From an uncultured Prevotellaceae bacterium (GTDB lineage Bacteria > Bacteroidota > Bacteroidia > Bacteroidales > Bacteroidaceae), in NCBI GenBank assembly GCA_902803455.1, contig CADCQC010000282.1, forward strand, positions 1-19,434: DNA of 19,434 nucleotides, written 5' to 3'. Below the pieces are notes generated by a model that was not told where the DNA came from, did no database searches, and worked only from the letters and a program-made list of their open reading frames with translations. The position numbers were made by a program, and so were the translations under genes. Of the stretch, positions 16,591 to 19,434 are shown piece after piece (positions within the stretch are counted from its first letter, which is position 1; the number at the start of each line of letters is the position of its first letter).

Positions 16591-18071
16591 AGTTCGCGAT
16601 ATTTAAAATGTGAGAAGATGGCCTGTCCCTCACCCTCACAGAAGACACCTGGCAGCACGCTTTGAAACTCATAGAGCGTGTTGTGGTTGAAGCCCGAGAT
16701 TTCCTGTCCCCAGGTCTCCCGTTGCCATGTCTTTCCGTCATTACTCCAATAAGCCGTCACGACATGTTCGTCGTTGCGCAGCCTGAGCCACAGGTGTTGT
16801 GTATTGGTTTGCCCTACTCCATTGGCTTTATCCCTTCGGTAGCGGTAACGCCGCTGCCCGTCGAAAGCCGTTCCCACGTTGTATTGATCATTATAATAAA
16901 GGCAAAGACCCGCCCTCACCTGACCTTGGAGGGAGATCTCCGCTTCAATTTCATATTTGTGTGCTCCTGCGATGAACATCAGCGGGGCAGAAGTCCCCAG
17001 GCTGTTGCCTTGCCCGCGCAAAGTCAGGCGTTGTCCGTCAACAGAGACCCTGGAAGGATCAAACGACTTATAGAAGCGCCATTCGAGTCCCATTCTGAAC
17101 TCACTGAGCCTTGCGAGCCGTTCACCGCTGCGCTGCTGTCCGGGAGCCGTCATCACCCCACTGGCATCACCTCCGTCAGCCTTGATCCATCCGTCGTCGG
17201 TGAAGTGGACGGGTTGCATAAGCGTCTGTCTGCCCAAATTATAAAAACCGTTCTCATAGGCATGATAGACACAGAACCATTGTCCGTCGGGGGTATCGAT
17301 GAGTGAGCCATGACCTTTCGACCACCACCGCTCCTGCCTCGACCAGGTATGGATCAGCGGATTGGATGGCATATTCTCCCAAGGGCCATCAATCGACTCA
17401 GAACGGGCCACGACCACCATGTGACTGGTGGGAGGCCCTGCAGTGCCACCTTCGGCACTGATATAATAGAAATATTTTCCGATATGGTAGACTTTAGGCC
17501 CTTCAAGGCAAAATCCCTCGGTCTGCCACTCCTCAGGATAAATCCACCCATCATAAAAATGCACCTTTGATCCTGGCACCACAGCGAGACAGTCATCGGT
17601 GAGCGTCCACCGGTTGCCACCACTCATGACCAGGTAACAGCGCCCGTCGTTACCCTCCACAAAACAAGGGTCGATGTCTCCGATATTCAGGTCGACGGGA
17701 TCGCTCCATGGGCCTGCAGGTGAGTCAGCCCACACCACGCAGTTGGTGCGGCGGTCACCATGCACGGTAAAATAAATATAGTATTTCCCCTTATACTTCT
17801 TGATATCGGGTGCCCATATAGATCCGAGATACGTCTTGAGTGCATAACTCACAGGTGTCCAGTTCACCAAATCGCGTGAATGATACACCACCAGTCCTGG
17901 TTGATAATCGAATGCAGAATTGGTGAGATAATAATCATGTCCATCACGCAAGATGGTGGGATCTGGGAAATCACCCCCTAAGATGGGATTGGTGAATGTC
18001 GCTTGCGCAGAGATCCCCTCCATGAGTCCCATCAGACATAGGCATGTGAGCAATCGCACTATCTTCATCAT
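16587..18071 (-). CDS. Secreted GH43 glycosidase (arabinan/xylan side-chain type) with C-terminal beta-sandwich
   Basis: GH43 enzymes are inverting five-bladed beta-propeller arabinofuranosidases, arabinanases or xylosidases. The signal peptide (1-22) ends GISAQ. The catalytic triad is intact: general base D37 in GGDFPDPTIL, pKa-modulating D134 in GDIDPCF, and general acid E190 in FCLEGPKV. The propeller runs to about residue 310, followed by a C-terminal beta-sandwich (about 325-494) of the GH43 C2/DUF1349 type. Either ATG at 18071 or 18068 could be the start; the first gives MMKIV. I cannot assign the subfamily or exact linkage by eye. The 4-bp overlap with the PL10-mutarotase gene and the KdgF-like gene upstream argue for arabinan side chains of pectin. 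There is no TAnnTTTG box in the 81 bp before it, so it is probably transcribed with kdgF and ackA. Confidence 0.92.
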   Translation of the reverse strand: MMKIVRLLTCLCLMGLMEGISAQATFTNPILGGDFPDPTILRDGHDYYLTNSAFDYQPGLVVYHSRDLVNWTPVSYALKTYLGSIWAPDIKKYKGKYYIYFTVHGDRRTNCVVWADSPAGPWSDPVDLNIGDIDPCFVEGNDGRCYLVMSGGNRWTLTDDCLAVVPGSKVHFYDGWIYPEEWQTEGFCLEGPKVYHIGKYFYYISAEGGTAGPPTSHMVVVARSESIDGPWENMPSNPLIHTWSRQERWWSKGHGSLIDTPDGQWFCVYHAYENGFYNLGRQTLMQPVHFTDDGWIKADGGDASGVMTAPGQQRSGERLARLSEFRMGLEWRFYKSFDPSRVSVDGQRLTLRGQGNSLGTSAPLMFIAGAHKYEIEAEISLQGQVRAGLCLYYNDQYNVGTAFDGQRRYRYRRDKANGVGQTNTQHLWLRLRNDEHVVTAYWSNDGKTWQRETWGQEISGFNHNTLYEFQSVLPGVFCEGEGQAIFSHFKYREL

Positions 18072-18092
18072 GTGTGTAAAAGTGTCTGTAAT

Positions 18093-18120
18093 AGGGTGCC
18101 CCGTATAATCGGGGCACCCT
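18093..18120 (-). other. Perfect 11-bp hairpin between the kdgF-like and GH43 genes
   Basis: AGGGTGCCCCG (18093-18103) pairs perfectly with CGGGGCACCCT (18110-18120) around a 6-base loop (TATAAT on the plus strand). It sits about 21 bases before the GH43 start. Neither strand has a T tract after the stem, so it is not a standard terminator. It may be an mRNA-processing or stability hairpin, an attenuator, or a binding site that adjusts GH43 expression relative to ackA and kdgF. Confidence 0.7.
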
Positions 18121-18131
18121 TCAAGATAGAT

Positions 18132-18145
18132 GAGGGAAGACCCTC
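18132..18145 (-). other. Small hairpin just after the kdgF-like stop codon
   Basis: GAGGG (18132-18136) pairs with CCCTC (18141-18145) around a tetraloop. It lies 7 bases downstream of the kdgF-like stop codon and 11 bases from the larger intercistronic hairpin. It has no T tract. Together the two hairpins make the 81-bp gap highly structured. Confidence 0.45.
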
Positions 18146-18152
18146 GATTATT

Positions 18153-18491
18153 CTACAAGAAATCCTGTCGCATCGGACTGAACGTGTCGATGAGCACGCC
18201 AGCCTCAAGGCACACGCAGCCATGAAGCATATCAGGAGCCACGTAGTATCCGTCACCGGCAGAGAGAATTTTCACCTCATCGCCGATGGTCACCTCAAAC
18301 TTTCCCGAGGCCACCAGCGACACCTGACTATGGTAATGGGTGTGCGGTGTTCCGACAGCACCCTGCTCAAATTTCACCTTCACCATCATCAGCTGTCCGT
18401 CGTAGCCCATGATCTGCCGCTTGACACCTGGCGAGGCATCTACCCATTGCAGGTCAGTCTCTACCTGGAAAGTATCACTCTTCGTTTTCAT
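18153..18491 (-). CDS. kdgF: KdgF-like cupin: unsaturated galacturonate ring-opening (pectin catabolism)
   Basis: This 112-aa single-domain cupin has the full KdgF pattern: GVKRQIMGYDGQLMMVKVKF, an HTHYHSQV metal-binding stretch (H50, H52, H54, Q56), GKFEVTIGDE, AGDGYYVAPDMLHG (H90) and a C-terminal LIDTFSPMRQDFL. KdgF converts 4,5-unsaturated galacturonate, released from pectin lyase products, into the linear keto form DKI that enters the KduI/KduD/KdgK/KdgA route. It has no signal peptide and so should be cytoplasmic. It begins 25 bp after ackA stops, with no obvious promoter in between, and precedes GH43 and PL10 genes on the same strand, which fits the pectin role well. A generic cupin of other function is possible, but the C-terminal FSPxRxDFL makes KdgF much more likely. 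Confidence 0.9.
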   Translation of the reverse strand: MKTKSDTFQVETDLQWVDASPGVKRQIMGYDGQLMMVKVKFEQGAVGTPHTHYHSQVSLVASGKFEVTIGDEVKILSAGDGYYVAPDMLHGCVCLEAGVLIDTFSPMRQDFL

Positions 18492-18516
18492 CAGATGTGA
18501 ATAGATGATTGGCGAT

Positions 18517-19434
18517 TTAAAGCAGGTTCATCGTATCGGTGGCGATCATCAGTTCCTCGTCGGTAGGAATGACGACAACTTTCACCCGTGAGTCATCAGC
18601 AGAGATGATAGCCTCCTCACCCCGCGTCATGTTTTTCTTCTCATCAAACCTGATGCCCAGGAACTCCATGTCCTTGCAGACCTCAGCCCGCATGCTCGTC
18701 TGGTTCTCGCCCACACCAGCGGTGAAGACGACGACATCCAGTCCGCCCATGGCGGCTGCGTAAGCACCGATATATTTTTTGATGCGGTAGAAATACATAT
18801 CCTGAGCCAGTCGTGCGCGGTCATCTCCTGAAGCAGCGGCAGCCTCCACATCACGCATGTCACTCTTACCGCCAGTCAGTCCAGCTACACCGCTCTTTTT
18901 GTTAAGGAGGTTGGACATGCCATCAGCATCCAATCCGAGTTTTTTCTCGATGAATGTCACGGCACCGCCATCGATGTCACCAGCACGTGTACCCATGACC
19001 AGACCTTCCAATGGAGTGAGACCCATGGATGTGTCGATGCACTTGCCATCCTTCACAGCACAGATAGAACCGCCATTTCCGACATGGCAGGTCACCATCT
19101 TGGTTCCCTCTGCAGGGATTCCCAAGAACTCACAAGCCCTTGCCGACACATAGCGGTGGCTGGTGCCATGGAATCCATATCTACGGATACCATATTTCTC
19201 ATACAGCTCATAAGGTATGGCATATATGAAACCCTTCGGCGGCATGGTCTGATGGAAAGCCGTGTCGAAGACGCCCACTTGTGGCAGTCCAGGCATCAGT
19301 TCCTTGACGGCATTGACACCTTTCAGGTTGGCGGGATTATGAAGGGGAGCCAGTTCCGAGCAAGCCTCAAACTCCTTGAGGACCTCATCATTGAGGATCA
19401 CACTCTTGTTGAACTTCTCACCGCCATGCACCAT
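18517..19434 (-). CDS. ackA: Acetate kinase (5' partial)
   Basis: AckA interconverts acetyl phosphate plus ADP with acetate plus ATP, the final energy-yielding step of acetate fermentation, in the cytoplasm. The 305 residues here cover about the last three quarters of a roughly 400-residue family. The ATG at the right edge belongs to the internal MVHGGEKFNKS motif, which in acetate kinases follows VGHR, so the real start lies beyond the window. Conserved landmarks are present: LAPLHNPANL, VFDTAFHQTMP with the catalytic Asp, RRYGFHGTSH, CHVGNGGSICAV (phosphate-binding loop), MGTRAGDIDGG with the active-site Arg, FTAGVGENQ, and PTDEELMIATDT with the metal-binding Glu. In Bacteroidetes, pta usually sits directly beside ackA, so it probably lies just outside. 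The kdgF-like gene follows 25 bp downstream. Confidence 0.97.
   Translation of the reverse strand: MVHGGEKFNKSVILNDEVLKEFEACSELAPLHNPANLKGVNAVKELMPGLPQVGVFDTAFHQTMPPKGFIYAIPYELYEKYGIRRYGFHGTSHRYVSARACEFLGIPAEGTKMVTCHVGNGGSICAVKDGKCIDTSMGLTPLEGLVMGTRAGDIDGGAVTFIEKKLGLDADGMSNLLNKKSGVAGLTGGKSDMRDVEAAAASGDDRARLAQDMYFYRIKKYIGAYAAAMGGLDVVVFTAGVGENQTSMRAEVCKDMEFLGIRFDEKKNMTRGEEAIISADDSRVKVVVIPTDEELMIATDTMNLL

Noticed and set aside
15886..16665. 259-residue plus-strand open frame opposite the PL10 gene
   Set aside because: It overlaps conserved PL10 motifs and the GH43-PL10 junction on the other strand, and shows no family features.
18094..18119. G+C-rich hairpin as a standard rho-independent terminator for ackA-kdgF
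   Set aside because: No T tract follows the stem on either strand and no promoter is visible before GH43, so I list it only as a hairpin of unknown role.
19410..19434. ATG at the right edge as the true start of acetate kinase
   Set aside because: It encodes the Met of the internal MVHGGEKF motif; about 90-100 N-terminal residues typical of the family are missing, so the gene is cut by the window.
1..19434. Mobile elements, CRISPR arrays, tRNA or rRNA genes
   Set aside because: I saw no transposase or integrase motifs, no short direct-repeat array with spacers, no terminal inverted repeats and no RNA-gene consensus.

Overview
The window looks like chromosomal DNA of a carbohydrate-degrading member of the Bacteroidetes, most likely Prevotella or a close relative. 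Three things point there. The promoters carry the Bacteroidetes -7 box TAnnTTTG rather than sigma70 boxes. Large secreted proteins end in type IX secretion (T9SS)-like sorting domains. Signal peptides typically end in Ala-Gln. The genus is an inference from family-level sequence memory. I see no RNA gene, insertion sequence, integrase or CRISPR array.

Plus-strand block, 1 to 13022. Two giant cell-surface proteins come first, probably one operon with 8 bp between them. The first is cut by the left edge; it has aromatic-rich repeats of about 70 residues, a jelly-roll-like segment, leucine-rich repeats, a dockerin-like calcium module and a sorting-domain-like C-terminus. The second (2045 aa) starts with a cohesin-like domain, followed by CARDB-like, Calx-beta-like and other beta-sandwich modules and a sorting domain. 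A strong intrinsic terminator closes this unit at about 9053-9095. A secreted GH51 alpha-L-arabinofuranosidase and a secreted Sel1-repeat protein follow, each with its own TAnnTTTG promoter.

Minus-strand block, 19434 down to 13032. The order of transcription is acetate kinase (ackA, cut by the right edge), KdgF-like cupin, GH43 glycosidase, a fused PL10 pectate lyase/aldose 1-epimerase, and finally a small outer-membrane beta-barrel-like protein with its own promoter. The GH43 and PL10 genes overlap by 4 bp. The two blocks converge with only 9 bp between stop codons.

Together the enzymes suggest breakdown of arabinan-decorated pectin. GH51 and GH43 would remove arabinose side chains, and PL10 would cut the galacturonan backbone into unsaturated products. 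The fused mutarotase would interconvert sugar anomers, and KdgF would linearise the unsaturated galacturonate in the cytoplasm. Acetate kinase would sit at the fermentative end. No SusC/SusD pair, no GH88/GH105 unsaturated galacturonidase and no regulator is present, so this is at most part of a utilisation system.

The most interesting points are the dockerin-like and cohesin-like modules in adjacent T9SS-type genes, the membrane-anchored PL10-mutarotase fusion, and a beta-barrel gene whose promoter sits so close to its ATG that the mRNA may be almost leaderless.
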